Made by a program: the position numbers and the translations under genes. 64,000 nt of DNA, from assembly GCA_000955875.1 (NCBI GenBank), contig JYOE01000007.1, forward strand, positions 205,379 through 269,378, in the 5' to 3' direction. Source of the DNA: Terrabacter sp. 28. GTDB lineage: Bacteria > Actinomycetota > Actinomycetes > Actinomycetales > Dermatophilaceae. This document shows, piece by piece, positions 17,919 through 26,904 of the stretch (its first letter is position 1; every line of letters starts with the position of its first letter). The notes under the pieces are model-generated. The model worked only from the letters and a program-made list of their open reading frames with translations. It was not told where the DNA came from and made no database searches.

Positions 17919-18725
17919 ATGAGCCAGGTCCACAAGGCCACGTCGTCGGACGGCACCACGATCGCCTACGAGGCCTACGGCGACGGGCCCGTCGCCGTGA
18001 TCGTCGGAGGTGCGTTCTGCGACCGGGGCGCGTTCCGGGACGTCGCGGTCGAGCTCGGCCGACTCGGCTTCACCGGGGTCACCTACGACCGTCGCGGACG
18101 GGGGGACAGCGGTGACACCGAGCCCTATGCGGTCTCCCGCGAGGTCGACGACCTCACTTCCGTGATTCAGGCAGCCGGTGAAAACGACTCTCCCGCCTAC
18201 GTTTTCGGTGTCTCATCGGGCGGTGCGCTTGTCATCGAGGCCATCGCGGCAGGCGCGCCGATCGCCAAGGGCTCGGCCATCGAGGTGCCGTACCGCACCG
18301 CGGCCTGGCCGCCGCCCCCGGCCGACTACATCGGGACCCTCCAGGCCTTCGAGGCGAAGGGTGACCGTGCCGGGATCGTGCGGTACTTCAACAACGAGGT
18401 CGTCGGGATGCCGCCAGAGATGGTCGACGGCATGGTCGGCACCCCGGTGTGGGACGCCCTGGTGTCGATGGCCTACACCGTCAAGTACGACGGCCTGTGC
18501 CTCGGCGGTGACGAGCAGGACATCCCGGTGGAAACCTTTGCGCGGGTGACGGTTCCGTTCCTCTCGGTCTGCAGCAGCGGCACCCAGCTGCCCTGGCTCC
18601 ACGACGCGGCCGGCGTTGTGGCAGAGGCACTTCCGAACGCCACGGCGGTCGAGCTGCCCGGCGAGTTCCACCAGGTGCCTGCTGGCGTGCTGGCCCCGGC
18701 ACTCGCGGACTTCTTCCGCTCCTGA
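17919..18725 (+). CDS. Alpha/beta hydrolase fold protein
   Basis: 268 residues from ATG at 17919, preceded by AAGGAGATG. The nucleophile elbow is GVSSGG (about residues 95-100), the oxyanion region lies in VGGAFCDRGAF, and a C-terminal histidine is in GEFHQVP, so a Ser-Asp-His hydrolase is likely. YDRRGRGDSGD after strand 4 is typical of this group. Substrate unknown. It ends before a convergent terminator hairpin shared with the next gene. Confidence 0.85.
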   Translation: MSQVHKATSSDGTTIAYEAYGDGPVAVIVGGAFCDRGAFRDVAVELGRLGFTGVTYDRRGRGDSGDTEPYAVSREVDDLTSVIQAAGENDSPAYVFGVSSGGALVIEAIAAGAPIAKGSAIEVPYRTAAWPPPPADYIGTLQAFEAKGDRAGIVRYFNNEVVGMPPEMVDGMVGTPVWDALVSMAYTVKYDGLCLGGDEQDIPVETFARVTVPFLSVCSSGTQLPWLHDAAGVVAEALPNATAVELPGEFHQVPAGVLAPALADFFRS

Positions 18726-18757
18726 CGCGACGTCGGCAGGATAGCGACGTCAGCTGA

Positions 18758-18794
18758 CCGGTGGGTTCCCTTGCACGACATGGGGACCCACCGG
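18758..18794. terminator. Bidirectional terminator
   Basis: Arms CCGGTGGGTTCCC (18758-18770) and GGGGACCCACCGG (18782-18794), one G-T wobble, 11-base loop, between the convergent hydrolase and glutathionyl-hydroquinone-reductase-like genes. Confidence 0.7.
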
Positions 18795-18813
18795 CAAACG
18801 CTGAGTGACGTGG

Positions 18814-19839
18814 TCAATCGGCCAGCAGAGCCAGGGCCGGATTGTGCTCTGGCGCAACGACTTCGCGCGGCGGGCCCGGGGGAGTGGCTCCCTCACCGAA
18901 GGGTGAACCACCGAGAGCCTCGCGACCGTGCGGGGTGGCCCAGTTCTCCAGGGCGGGCCCGAGCGGCACGATGCCCGTGGGGTTCACGTCGCTGTGCACC
19001 ACGTAGTAGTGACGCTTGATGTGGGCGAAGTCGACGGTGTCGCCGAATCCTGGCGTCTGGAAGAGGTCCCGCGCGTACGCCCACAGCGCCGGCATCTCGA
19101 TCAGCTTGTTGCGGTTGCACTTGAAGTGCCCGTGGTAGACGGGGTCGAACCGCACGAGCGTCGTGAAGAGCCGCACGTCGGCCTCGGTGACGTGGTCGCC
19201 GACGAGGTAGCGCCGGGTGGAGAGCCGGTCCTCGAGGAGGTCGAGGTGCTCCCACAGCCGACGGTAGGCCTTCTCGTACGCGTCCTGGGTGCCGGCGAAG
19301 CCGCAGCGGTAGACGCCGTTGTTCACGAAACGGTAGATCGGCTCGCTCACGGCCTCGATCTCGTCAGCCAGGTCGGCGGGGTAGAGGTCTGGCGCGCCGT
19401 CGCGGTGGAGGTCGCGCCACTGCGTCTCGAGGTCGATGGTGATCTGCTTGAAGTCGTTGGTGACGACGGCACCGGAGGGGATGTCGACGATCGCGGGAAC
19501 CGTTATCCCACGCGGGTATTCGGGGTCGCGTCGGAAGTAGGCGTCCTGGATGCGGGGGATGCCGAGCACCGGGTCGAGACCGCCTGGGTCCAGGTCGAAG
19601 GTCCAGCTCCGGCTGTCGTGCGTGGGGCCGCAGATGCCCATCGACAGGGCGTCCTCCAGGCCGAGGAGCCGGCGCACGATGATGGCGCGGTTGGCCCACG
19701 GGCACGCCCGCGCCACGACGAGGCGGTAGCGTCCGGACTCGACGGGAAAGCCGTCGCGCCCGTCCGCGGTGATGCGGGTGGTGATGTAGTTCGTGTCGCG
19801 CTTGAAGCTCTTCTCGACGTACGTCCCCGGTTCGCTCAT
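18814..19839 (-). CDS. Glutathionyl-hydroquinone reductase-like (ECM4/YqjG) glutathione S-transferase family protein
   Basis: 341 residues from ATG at 19839. The thioredoxin-like N-terminal domain carries the redox motif ACPWANR (about residues 46-52), the omega/xi-class cysteine signature, and the C-terminal helical domain includes YLVGDHVTEADVRLFTTLVRFDPVYHGHFKCN, diagnostic of ECM4/YqjG. Xi-class enzymes reduce glutathionyl-hydroquinones. Actinomycetes generally use mycothiol, so a mycothiol adduct may be the real substrate; that is inference. It begins 10 bases after the end of the ATP-grasp gene on the same strand, so the two are likely co-transcribed. Confidence 0.88.
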   Translation of the reverse strand: MSEPGTYVEKSFKRDTNYITTRITADGRDGFPVESGRYRLVVARACPWANRAIIVRRLLGLEDALSMGICGPTHDSRSWTFDLDPGGLDPVLGIPRIQDAYFRRDPEYPRGITVPAIVDIPSGAVVTNDFKQITIDLETQWRDLHRDGAPDLYPADLADEIEAVSEPIYRFVNNGVYRCGFAGTQDAYEKAYRRLWEHLDLLEDRLSTRRYLVGDHVTEADVRLFTTLVRFDPVYHGHFKCNRNKLIEMPALWAYARDLFQTPGFGDTVDFAHIKRHYYVVHSDVNPTGIVPLGPALENWATPHGREALGGSPFGEGATPPGPPREVVAPEHNPALALLAD

Positions 19840-19849
19840 GCGCCCAACC

Positions 19850-21349
19850 CTAGTTCGCGGTCTGGCGCCACCAGCCCCTCCCGCCCCTCCCGGCGCAACC
19901 ACCGATGACGAGGCTGCCGTGCTCGGCGAGCTGCTGCGCTGCTGCGGTGGTGCGCCCGATCGCGGTCAGCCCGACCCGCCCGTCGATGGCGAGGCCCGAG
20001 AGCATCTGCAGCACGAGCCCGGTGCCGGTCGCGGGGTCGAAGCCGATGCCTGCTGCCTGCACGGCCGCCACGACCTGGAGCGGGTCGACGCCGAGCCAGT
20101 GCGGGTCGACGATGTTGTCGGTCGAGGAGTAGCAACGCTGCGAACCGTCCGGCGTGACCCAGCACCCCCTCGTCGGGTCGTAACGGCCGCTCACCAGGGC
20201 CGCGAGTCCTGCCAGCGGATGGGTCGTGCCGCCGTTGCGCAGGTTCACCTCGATCGCCAGCACCTCCCACCGGTCTCCGTCGCGCCTGGCGACGAAGTCG
20301 ACCCCCACCCGACCGCGGGCCCCGAGGGCGCTCAGCCGCTCGGCGACCGCGGCAGTCGCGCGCGCGACGGCGACGGCATACGCAGGCTGTGCAGGGAGCA
20401 CGCACCCGGCGTAGACCTGCCCGTCCGGGCCGCCGAGCACCTGCTCGTGCGTCGAGACCACGGTCACGGTGCCGTCGGGCGCGATGTCGGCCTGCCCGCT
20501 GGGACTCGTGACGTCGTCGCCGACGACGAGCTCCTCCACGACGCCGCCGGCAGCGAGCTCGGCCAGGTACGACGGCGGCACCGCCTGCGCCAGGGCCTGC
20601 AGCAGACGGTTGCCCGTGAGGTCACCTCCCAGGGGGTCGCGTACGCGCACGGTGACGTTCCCGTCGCCGGCTGCGCTGTCGTCGAGCTTGACCACGACCC
20701 GTTCCGTGCCGGGCCGGCGCCGGCGGACCTCCTCGACGGCCCGGGCGACGTCGTCGAGGTCGCGCACGTCCTCGCACCCCACCGGGGTGTCGACGCCGAC
20801 GGCGTGGAAGTGGCGCCGGCCGGCGCTCTTGAAGCCGAGCGGGCGCAGGCGCGCGGGCGTGCCGTCGATGGGGACACCGAGGGCGATCGCGGCCTCCTCC
20901 TCCGTCGTGGTCACGTTCCAGACCTGGAGGAGTGCCGGCCGCCCGTCCACGACGGCGCGAACCCGGGCGACGGCGGCCGGGTCGTCGAGCAGCTTGGCGG
21001 CCGTCGGGCGCCAGGACGGGTCGTCGACCGTGACGACGTGCAGGCGCTGCAGGAAGCCGGCGCGTTCGGAGGGGGCCAGCAGGGAGGCGTAGTAGTCGAG
21101 CACGCCTGGTCCGGGGGCGAGCGAGCTGACGTAGACGACCTCGCAGCGTGGGTCGCGTGCGGCCAGGGCGAGCAGGAGGTAGCGGTGCTCCATCGACCCG
21201 AGGCGCGCGCCGTAGTGCTCGAGGAGCTGGCCCTGGACGCTGAACGAGGGCATGACGACGAGCACGTGACGCGTCTCGTCGCCGCCGCCCGCGCGGCGGG
21301 CGTCCCAGGCGGCACCGAGGCCCTGCTGGAGCTGCTCGAACGTGCCCAT
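19850..21349 (-). CDS. ATP-grasp peptide ligase of the PGM1-related type
   Basis: 499 residues from ATG at 21349. The N-terminal part (HVLVVMPSFSVQGQLLEHYGARLGSMEHRYL) looks like the pre-ATP-grasp domain of PGM1-like ligases. The middle has ATP-grasp features: RVVVKLDDSAAGDGNVTV (nucleotide-binding Lys and Gly-rich loop) and RVGVDFVARR...WEVLAIEVNLRNGGTTHP (metal-binding Glu/Asn near the end of the fold). PGM1 of pheganomycin biosynthesis joins an amino acid derivative to a peptide through an acyl-phosphate. No ribosomal precursor peptide or other biosynthetic gene is obvious nearby, so the product is unknown. The gene next downstream encodes a glutathionyl-hydroquinone-reductase-type enzyme. 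Confidence 0.75.
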   Translation of the reverse strand: MGTFEQLQQGLGAAWDARRAGGGDETRHVLVVMPSFSVQGQLLEHYGARLGSMEHRYLLLALAARDPRCEVVYVSSLAPGPGVLDYYASLLAPSERAGFLQRLHVVTVDDPSWRPTAAKLLDDPAAVARVRAVVDGRPALLQVWNVTTTEEEAAIALGVPIDGTPARLRPLGFKSAGRRHFHAVGVDTPVGCEDVRDLDDVARAVEEVRRRRPGTERVVVKLDDSAAGDGNVTVRVRDPLGGDLTGNRLLQALAQAVPPSYLAELAAGGVVEELVVGDDVTSPSGQADIAPDGTVTVVSTHEQVLGGPDGQVYAGCVLPAQPAYAVAVARATAAVAERLSALGARGRVGVDFVARRDGDRWEVLAIEVNLRNGGTTHPLAGLAALVSGRYDPTRGCWVTPDGSQRCYSSTDNIVDPHWLGVDPLQVVAAVQAAGIGFDPATGTGLVLQMLSGLAIDGRVGLTAIGRTTAAAQQLAEHGSLVIGGCAGRGGRGWWRQTAN

Positions 21350-21517
21350 GCGTCGGCCTTCCGCGAACCTGACCCGTCGATGGTAGCGACGAGGACCCCG
21401 CCACCGCGTCGTCGCGGGGCAGGCCTGGCAGCCTCCGACCCGCCACCGGGACCGCCGGTGATGCCGACTGACGGTGCGCGGGCCAGAATGGCGGTATGCG
21501 GGAAATCTGGTGGCGCG

Positions 21518-22180
21518 ATGCGTGACCTGCGTGCGCTGACGCCCGACCTCGTCGACGACCTCGTCGGCATCGGCACGTGCGCCCCGTGCACCTTCTGGCA
21601 GACCGTGCCGCGCAACGGCCACGGCGACGAACACCCACCGCGCGAGGTGCTCGCCGAATGGGTCGGCACGGTCACGAGCGACTGGGGCCCGCCCGGCCGC
21701 GTCGCGTACGTGGACGGTGAGCCGGCCGGCTACGTCATGCTCGCGCCGGCGCGGCACGTGCCGCGCCTCGCCGCGTTCCCGACCTCGCCCTCGGACCCGG
21801 CGACGCTCATGCTCCTCACCGCGGTCACCGCCCAGCCGTATGCCGGCCGGGGCCTTCGCAAGGTGCTGCTGCAGTCCGCGGCGAAGGACGCCCTCAAGCA
21901 CCAGGTGCGCTCGCTCGAGGTCGTCGCCGCACGTCCGCTGGCGGTGTCGAAGCACCCCTGCGTGCTCGATGTCGACGTGCTGGAGAAGGTCGGCTACCGC
22001 GTCGAGCGGGACCACCCGACCTACCCGCGCCTGCGGATGGACCTGCGACGCGTCATCACGCTGCGCGACGAGGCGGCTGCCGCGGTGGCGCGCGCGCTGG
22101 CCAGGGTGCCGGGGCTGCGCCCCGTGCCGGAGACCCACCCGAACGGGTCGAGCCACGCCAACGTGACCGACCGGGCCTGA
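21518..22180 (+). CDS. GNAT-family N-acetyltransferase
   Basis: 220 residues from ATG at 21518. The acetyl-CoA-binding region is visible as LMLLTAVTAQPYAGRGLRKVLLQSAAKDAL, where Q-x2-GRG-x-RK resembles the R/Q-x2-G-x-G/A pyrophosphate loop, about residues 100-130. A similar GNAT gene lies beside cwlM in other actinomycetes. Acceptor substrate unknown. It is divergent from the PGM1-like gene and convergent with cwlM. The C-terminal 30 residues are non-conserved. Confidence 0.8.
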   Translation: MRDLRALTPDLVDDLVGIGTCAPCTFWQTVPRNGHGDEHPPREVLAEWVGTVTSDWGPPGRVAYVDGEPAGYVMLAPARHVPRLAAFPTSPSDPATLMLLTAVTAQPYAGRGLRKVLLQSAAKDALKHQVRSLEVVAARPLAVSKHPCVLDVDVLEKVGYRVERDHPTYPRLRMDLRRVITLRDEAAAAVARALARVPGLRPVPETHPNGSSHANVTDRA

Positions 22181-22236
22181 CCGGTTCCAATCGGGCCCGA
22201 CCGGGTCTGACCGGGCCCGAGTGGGCCCGAGTGCCT
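22181..22236. repeat. Degenerate GGGCCCGA repeats between GNAT gene and cwlM
   Basis: Several partly degenerate copies of a (C/T)GGGCCCGA(C/G) unit fill this short convergent intergenic gap. GGGCCC is self-complementary, so RNA from either strand could fold and act as a terminator. Confidence 0.4.
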
Positions 22237-23463
22237 TCAGCCGACGGTGCGGTCGCCCGTCGCGCTGCCGACCTGGGCGGCGCGCATCGACTCGAGGTGG
22301 CGGCGCAGGTCGTCGAGGCGCAGCACGCCGGTGCGCGCGGTGTCGGCCTCGCCGAGGTAGACCCGCTGGAGCGCGACGACGACGGCCTCGGCCACGAGGT
22401 CGAGCGTGTGCGGCTGCGCCAGCGCCTCGGCGTCGCCCGCGTGGCTGAGGTAGCCGAGGTCGAGGCGGACGGCCGGCATGCGGGTGCGGCGCAGCAGCGG
22501 CCAGGTGCGGGCGTGGGAGCGGCAGTCGGTGAGGCCGGTGCGGGCCACGACCTCGCGCAGCAGCAGGTCGGCGAAGCTCTCGCCGATGACGGACCAGTCG
22601 CTGTGCTTGGCGTTGTCGGGGTGGCCGTAGAAGTACGTCGCGACCCCGTGGGCCGAGCCGGACTCGGTGTGGTCGGTGTGGAGGGAGAGCACGAGGTCGG
22701 CGTCGCAGGAGTTGGCGAAGGCGGCGCGCTCCTCGTCGCTGCCGCCCTCGGTGGTCTCGGTGCGGGTGAAGACGACGCTGACGCCGTGCGCGGACAGCCG
22801 CCCCTCGATGCGTCGGGCCAGGTCGAGGGCGAGCCTCGCCTCGACGAGGCCGCTGCCGCCCTCGGCACCGGTGTCGGCGCCGCCGTGGCCGGGGTCGAGG
22901 ACGATGGTGCGTCCGCTGAGGCTGTAGCCGCTGCGCCGCAGGTGCTCGCGCTCGCGCAGCGCATTGGCCGAACCGCCGCTGACCGAGCGGCGCAGGCCGG
23001 CGAAGGCGCGCATCGTCTCGGGGCCTGCGGTGCCGTCGGGGACGAGGCCCACTGCGGCCTGGAAGGCTCGGAGTGCGGCGTCGGTGGCCGGCCCGTGGAG
23101 GCCGTCGACCTTGCCGGGCGTGAAGCCGAGCTCGGCCAGGCGTCCCTGGAGGGCGACGACGTCGTCACCCTCGACGAAGTGGCCCGGCAGGTAGCGCAGC
23201 ACCCGGTCACCGAGGGCCCAGCGGGCCCCGTCGAGCACGGCATACGTCGAGCGTCCGACGATGCCGTCGACGATGAGCCCGCGGCGCTGCTGGAACGACT
23301 TCACGGCCTGCTCGACGCGCTCGTCGAAGACGGCGTTGCCGGCCGCGTCGGTGGCTCCCGGTCCGCCGGGAAGGTCACCGGACAGGACGAGCCGCTCGCA
23401 GACGGCCGCTACCGCGGGCCCGGCGTCGCCGCGCCGGAGCACGACGGTCTGGGGAGGGGTCAT
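22237..23463 (-). CDS. cwlM: CwlM-like N-acetylmuramoyl-L-alanine amidase-fold protein
   Basis: 408 residues from ATG at 23463 (AAGGAG upstream), close to mycobacterial CwlM (about 406). Two peptidoglycan-binding domains come first (VDGIVGRSTYAVLDG near residue 60; VDGLHGPATDAALRAFQ near residue 120), then an Amidase_3 domain with metal ligands by eye in DPGHGGADTG, LVEARLALDL and LSLHTDHTES. The usual catalytic Glu near the end appears as Asp in LDLGYLSH. CwlM in mycobacteria is cytoplasmic, is phosphorylated, and stimulates MurA rather than cutting peptidoglycan. No signal peptide is seen here, consistent with a regulator. Neighbours trxA, trxB and sigM match the mycobacterial order. Confidence 0.85.
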   Translation of the reverse strand: MTPPQTVVLRRGDAGPAVAAVCERLVLSGDLPGGPGATDAAGNAVFDERVEQAVKSFQQRRGLIVDGIVGRSTYAVLDGARWALGDRVLRYLPGHFVEGDDVVALQGRLAELGFTPGKVDGLHGPATDAALRAFQAAVGLVPDGTAGPETMRAFAGLRRSVSGGSANALREREHLRRSGYSLSGRTIVLDPGHGGADTGAEGGSGLVEARLALDLARRIEGRLSAHGVSVVFTRTETTEGGSDEERAAFANSCDADLVLSLHTDHTESGSAHGVATYFYGHPDNAKHSDWSVIGESFADLLLREVVARTGLTDCRSHARTWPLLRRTRMPAVRLDLGYLSHAGDAEALAQPHTLDLVAEAVVVALQRVYLGEADTARTGVLRLDDLRRHLESMRAAQVGSATGDRTVG

Positions 23464-23561
23464 CTCGGCTCCTTCTGGGAGGGCTCCCGGTGGTCGCAGG
23501 TGAGTCGCGGCTTGCTGTGCGACATCGGGAGAGACGGGCGCCGTCAGCACTGTAGTACGCG

Positions 23562-23595
23562 GAAGGGGTGGCACCGTGCCGGTTGCCACCCCTTC
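23562..23595 (-). terminator. trxA terminator
   Basis: Perfect 12-base stem, arms GAAGGGGTGGCA (23562-23573) and TGCCACCCCTTC (23584-23595), 10-base loop, 12 bases after the trxA stop. It separates trxA from cwlM, so cwlM may be transcribed on its own or by read-through. Confidence 0.75.
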
Positions 23596-23607
23596 GTCGT
23601 CGCCCGG

Positions 23608-23931
23608 TCAGGCGATGAACTCCTCCAGCTCGCGCAGCAGCTTCGGCTTCGGGTGCGCGCCGACGATGGTCTTGACGACCTCGCCCTTGACGTAGACGTT
23701 GAGCGTCGGGATCGACACGACGCCGTAGCGGGCGGCCGTGTCGACGTTGGCGTCGGTGTCGAGCTTGACGACCTCGATCTTGTCGCCGTACTGCTCGTTG
23801 ATCTCCTCCAGGATCGGGGCGACCTTGCGGCACGGGCCGCACCACGTCGCCCAGAAGTCGACGAGCACGGGCTTCTCGCTCATGAGGACGTCGTCGGCGA
23901 AGGTGGCGTCGGTCGTGTTCTTCAGTGCCAT
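23608..23931 (-). CDS. trxA: Thioredoxin
   Basis: 107 residues, standard thioredoxin length. Redox motif WATWCGPCRKVAP at about residues 28-40 and the conserved cis-proline in GVVSIPTLNVY. Reduces protein disulfides with electrons from thioredoxin reductase. It lies 90 bases downstream of trxB on the same strand and is followed by a strong terminator. Confidence 0.97.
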   Translation of the reverse strand: MALKNTTDATFADDVLMSEKPVLVDFWATWCGPCRKVAPILEEINEQYGDKIEVVKLDTDANVDTAARYGVVSIPTLNVYVKGEVVKTIVGAHPKPKLLRELEEFIA

Positions 23932-24021
23932 GGAGATTCCTTCTCTGGTTGGCGCGGGGGGCGGGGTGGGTGTGGCGCTGGCGGCAGCGGCCGGAGCCGG
24001 GGTGCCGGGTCTGCTTCGAGG

Positions 24022-25068
24022 TTAGGCGTCGGCGCCGACGGTGGCGCGCGGTGCGGGGATCTCGCCGGAGTCGGTCTCGTCGATGGCCGCGGCCTCGGCG
24101 GCGGCTTCGGCGGGTGAGGTGGTGTCCTCGAGCGCGGCGAGGTAGTGCTCGGCGTCGAGGGCGGCGGCGCAGCCGGAGCCGGCGGCGGTGATGGCCTGGC
24201 GGTAGGTGTGGTCGACGAGGTCGCCGGAGGCGAAGACGCCGGGCAGGTTGGTGCGGGTGGAGCGGCCCTGGACGAGCACGTAGCCGGCGTCATCCAGCTC
24301 CACCTGGTCGACGTCGCCGTTGCGCAGCAGCTCGTTGCGGGGGTCGTGGCCGATGGCGACGAACAGGCCGGTGACGGCGAGCTCGCGGGTCTCGCCGGTG
24401 ACGGTGTCGCGCAGGGTGACGCCGGTGAGCTTGCCTTCGCCGTGGATCTCGGCGACCTCGGAGTTCCAGGCGAAGCGGATCTTGTCGTTGGCGTGGGCGC
24501 GGTCGGCCATGATCTTGCTGGCGCGGAGGGTGTCGCGGCGGTGGATGATCGTGACGGTGCGGGCGAACTTCGTCAGGAAGGTCGCCTCCTCGATGGCCGA
24601 GTCGCCGCCGCCGACGACGGCGATGTCCTGGTCGCGGAAGAAGAACCCGTCGCAGGTCGCGCACCAGGAGACACCGTGGCCCGAGAGCTCCTTCTCGCGG
24701 GGGAGGCCGAGCTCGCGGTAGGCCGAGCCCATCGAGAGGATGACCGCCTTGGCGCGGTGCACGTTGCCCTCGCCGTCGGTGACGGTCTTGATGTCGCCGG
24801 TGAGGTCGACGGCGGTGACGTCGTCGGTGACGAGCTCGGCGCCGAAGCGCTCGGCCTGCGCGCGCATGTTGTCCATGAGGTCCGGGCCCATGATGCCGTC
24901 CTGGAAGCCGGGGAAGTTCTCGACATCGGTCGTGTTCATCAGCGCGCCACCGGCCGTGACCGCGCCCTCGAAGACGAGGGGCGCGAGGTTCGCGCGGGCG
25001 GCGTAGACGGCGGCGGTGTAGCCCGCGGGGCCGGAGCCGATGATGATGACGTTGCGGACGTCGGACAT
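24022..25068 (-). CDS. trxB: Thioredoxin reductase
   Basis: 348 residues from ATG at 25068 with AGGAG upstream. Transfers electrons from NADPH through FAD to thioredoxin. FAD-binding [15 protein letters not shown] at residues 11-25, redox-active CATC in [11 protein letters not shown] (about 136-139), NADPH-binding [15 protein letters not shown], and the C-terminal FAD motif [16 protein letters not shown]. The last 35 residues, Ala/Glu-rich, extend beyond the usual end. Pairing with trxA and sigM is the conserved actinobacterial arrangement. Confidence 0.97.
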   Translation of the reverse strand: MSDVRNVIIIGSGPAGYTAAVYAARANLAPLVFEGAVTAGGALMNTTDVENFPGFQDGIMGPDLMDNMRAQAERFGAELVTDDVTAVDLTGDIKTVTDGEGNVHRAKAVILSMGSAYRELGLPREKELSGHGVSWCATCDGFFFRDQDIAVVGGGDSAIEEATFLTKFARTVTIIHRRDTLRASKIMADRAHANDKIRFAWNSEVAEIHGEGKLTGVTLRDTVTGETRELAVTGLFVAIGHDPRNELLRNGDVDQVELDDAGYVLVQGRSTRTNLPGVFASGDLVDHTYRQAITAAGSGCAAALDAEHYLAALEDTTSPAEAAAEAAAIDETDSGEIPAPRATVGADA

Positions 25069-25287
25069 GTGGGGTGCTCCTCGTAAAGCTCTCGTGTCGT
25101 GCGGCTCTGGGACGATGCTGCCGCTCCTGCGGCTCGCCGTCGTGCTCCCGGTCCGTGTCGGAGCACGGACTCCGCGAGACGCATAGGCCTCAACCGATCC
25201 TAGGCGTTCGTTGTTCCCTCGCCCGTCGGCACGCTGGTGCGGTGGCCGTGCCTGCGCACGCGCGTGGCCCGAGCCCACTCGTGGGGG

Positions 25288-26142
25288 TCACGGGACGGGA
25301 GTTGCGCCCTTGAGCACACCGGGAGTGCCGGTGCTGCAGCTGCGCTGGACGGCCCAGGCGGTGCTGGTGCCGCCGCGCGTCACGACCACGACCACCGCGG
25401 GCCGGCCGTCGAAGGTCGCGAGGTCGGCCGACACGGCATCCGGGCTCGGGTTGGCGGCATCGAGGGCTCCGATCTCCTCGAGGCAGGCCTCGAGCCCGAT
25501 CGGGGTGCCGATGGGTCCGATGCCGGGCGACTCGGCGGCGAGGTCGCGCAGCGGCTGGCCCGGGTGGTCGAGCAGCGCGCGCGCCTTGGTGGCGAGGTTG
25601 GCGCCGTCGTATGCCGTCTCGCTGAGCTGGATGTGCAGGCCGCCGTTCGTCGTGGCCCCGGAGGTGGGTGCGGTGCCCGTCGAGCTCCTCGTGTCGCCGA
25701 CGATGGCCGCACCGTTGGGTCGCTTGGTCACGTGCAGCACCGAGGCGCCCACCGCCACGACGGCGGCGGCCGCGGCGACGGCCGCGGCGAGGTAGATCGG
25801 CTTGGGCCTGGTGGCTCGTGGGGGCAGGGCGAGCACGTCGGCACCGGTGTGGCTCGCGCCCGTGCCGTCTGCCGCGGGTCCGCGGCCCGGGCCGGCCGTC
25901 TCACCGGTGGCCATCGGCCCGGGGTCGACCCGCAGCCGGGCGGCATCCTGCAGGGCCGCGGAGATGCGGGCCTCGACGTCGGCGGGCATCGGGCCGGGGT
26001 CGGGAGCGGAGGCGAGCAGGGCGGTCACGTGCGCCTCCACGGCCGGGTCGAGCCGGGGCGCGGGCCCGTCGTCGAGGTCGTCGAGGTCGCCGATGTGGTC
26101 GCTGGTGTGGTCGTCGTCGGGGTGGTGCGCGGACTCGTCCAC
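25288..26142 (-). CDS. Putative membrane-anchored anti-sigma-M-type protein
   Basis: 284 residues from GTG at 26142, chosen for the GAAGGA ribosome site; an upstream ATG at 26277 is in frame but lacks conserved sequence. One transmembrane segment at about residues 116-137 (IYLAAAVAAAAAVVAVGASVLH), with an acidic cytoplasmic N-terminus containing LDPAVEAHVTALLASAPDPG and DVEARISAALQDAARL, and an extracytoplasmic C-terminus. Its place directly after sigM matches Rv3912, the regulator of SigM in mycobacteria. There is no HxxxCxxC zinc motif. Anti-sigma function is inferred from position and topology. Confidence 0.7.
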   Translation of the reverse strand: MDESAHHPDDDHTSDHIGDLDDLDDGPAPRLDPAVEAHVTALLASAPDPGPMPADVEARISAALQDAARLRVDPGPMATGETAGPGRGPAADGTGASHTGADVLALPPRATRPKPIYLAAAVAAAAAVVAVGASVLHVTKRPNGAAIVGDTRSSTGTAPTSGATTNGGLHIQLSETAYDGANLATKARALLDHPGQPLRDLAAESPGIGPIGTPIGLEACLEEIGALDAANPSPDAVSADLATFDGRPAVVVVVTRGGTSTAWAVQRSCSTGTPGVLKGATPVP

Positions 26143-26328
26143 GGAGGGTCCTTCGGGCAGTGCGTGCGGGGGTCGTGCCGGCGCGCGCAGGTATGCCGCA
26201 CGCCGAGGCTTCGACGGTCCCTGTACCCATCGAGGTTCCACCGGATTCAACCACCTTCGACGGATCCGGTCGGCCATCCGGTCGGTGAGGCGGGTCGGGC
26301 TCCGACGACTGGCGCCGGGTCGCCCCTG

Positions 26329-26901
26329 TCAGTCCCGCTCGACCGGGCGCCGGCCCGGGGTGAGGCCCAGGTGCTGCGCCAGCGCAGCACGCCCCCGGGC
26401 GCACCGCGACTTGATCGTGCCTTCGGCGACGCCGAGGATGACGGCGGCCTCGGCGACCGGGACGGCGTGCATGTCGACGAGCACGAGGGCGGCGCGCTGG
26501 CCCTCGGGCAGCGTGGCGAGGGCCTCCTGGATGTCGAGGCGCACCTCGGTGGAGGCGTAGTGGTCGTGGCGGTCGGCGAGGTCGTACTCGGGCAGCTCGG
26601 TCGTCGGCTTGCGACGGCGGAGCCGGTCGAGGCAGGCGTTGACGACGATGCGGTGCAGCCAGGTGGTCACCGCGGCCTCACCTCGGAAGGACTCGGCGCG
26701 CCGGAAGGCGGCGATGAAGGCGTCCTGCACGCAGTCGGCAGCGAGCTCGGGGTCGCGCACCGTGCGCAGCGCGACCGCCCACATACGGTCCTTGTGGCGC
26801 CGGAAGAGCTCGGCGAACGCGTGGTCGTCACCGGCGACGTGCAGCGTGAGCAGCTCCCGGTCGCTCAGCTCGGCGATCGGGGCGGCAACCCCCGGGGTCA
26901 T
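26329..26901 (-). CDS. sigM: ECF RNA polymerase sigma factor SigM
   Basis: 190 residues. Region 2 is DDHAFAELFRRHKDRMWAVA through DAFIAAFRRAESFRGEAAVTTWLHRIVVN; region 4 is LPEGQRAALVLVDMHAVPV through LGVAEGTIKSRCARGRAAL. It starts 3 bases after the end of the upstream pseudokinase gene and is followed by the likely anti-sigma gene, then trxB/trxA, which may be members of its regulon as in other actinomycetes. SigM identity rests on gene order with trxB/trxA/cwlM. Confidence 0.9.
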   Translation of the reverse strand: MTPGVAAPIAELSDRELLTLHVAGDDHAFAELFRRHKDRMWAVALRTVRDPELAADCVQDAFIAAFRRAESFRGEAAVTTWLHRIVVNACLDRLRRRKPTTELPEYDLADRHDHYASTEVRLDIQEALATLPEGQRAALVLVDMHAVPVAEAAVILGVAEGTIKSRCARGRAALAQHLGLTPGRRPVERD

Positions 26902-26904
26902 CGG

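Noticed and set aside
19793..21517. Upstream extension of the acetyltransferase frame to 795 codons
   Set aside because: The first 575 codons are antisense to the PGM1-like ligase and part of the neighbouring reductase gene. The GNAT protein begins at 21518.
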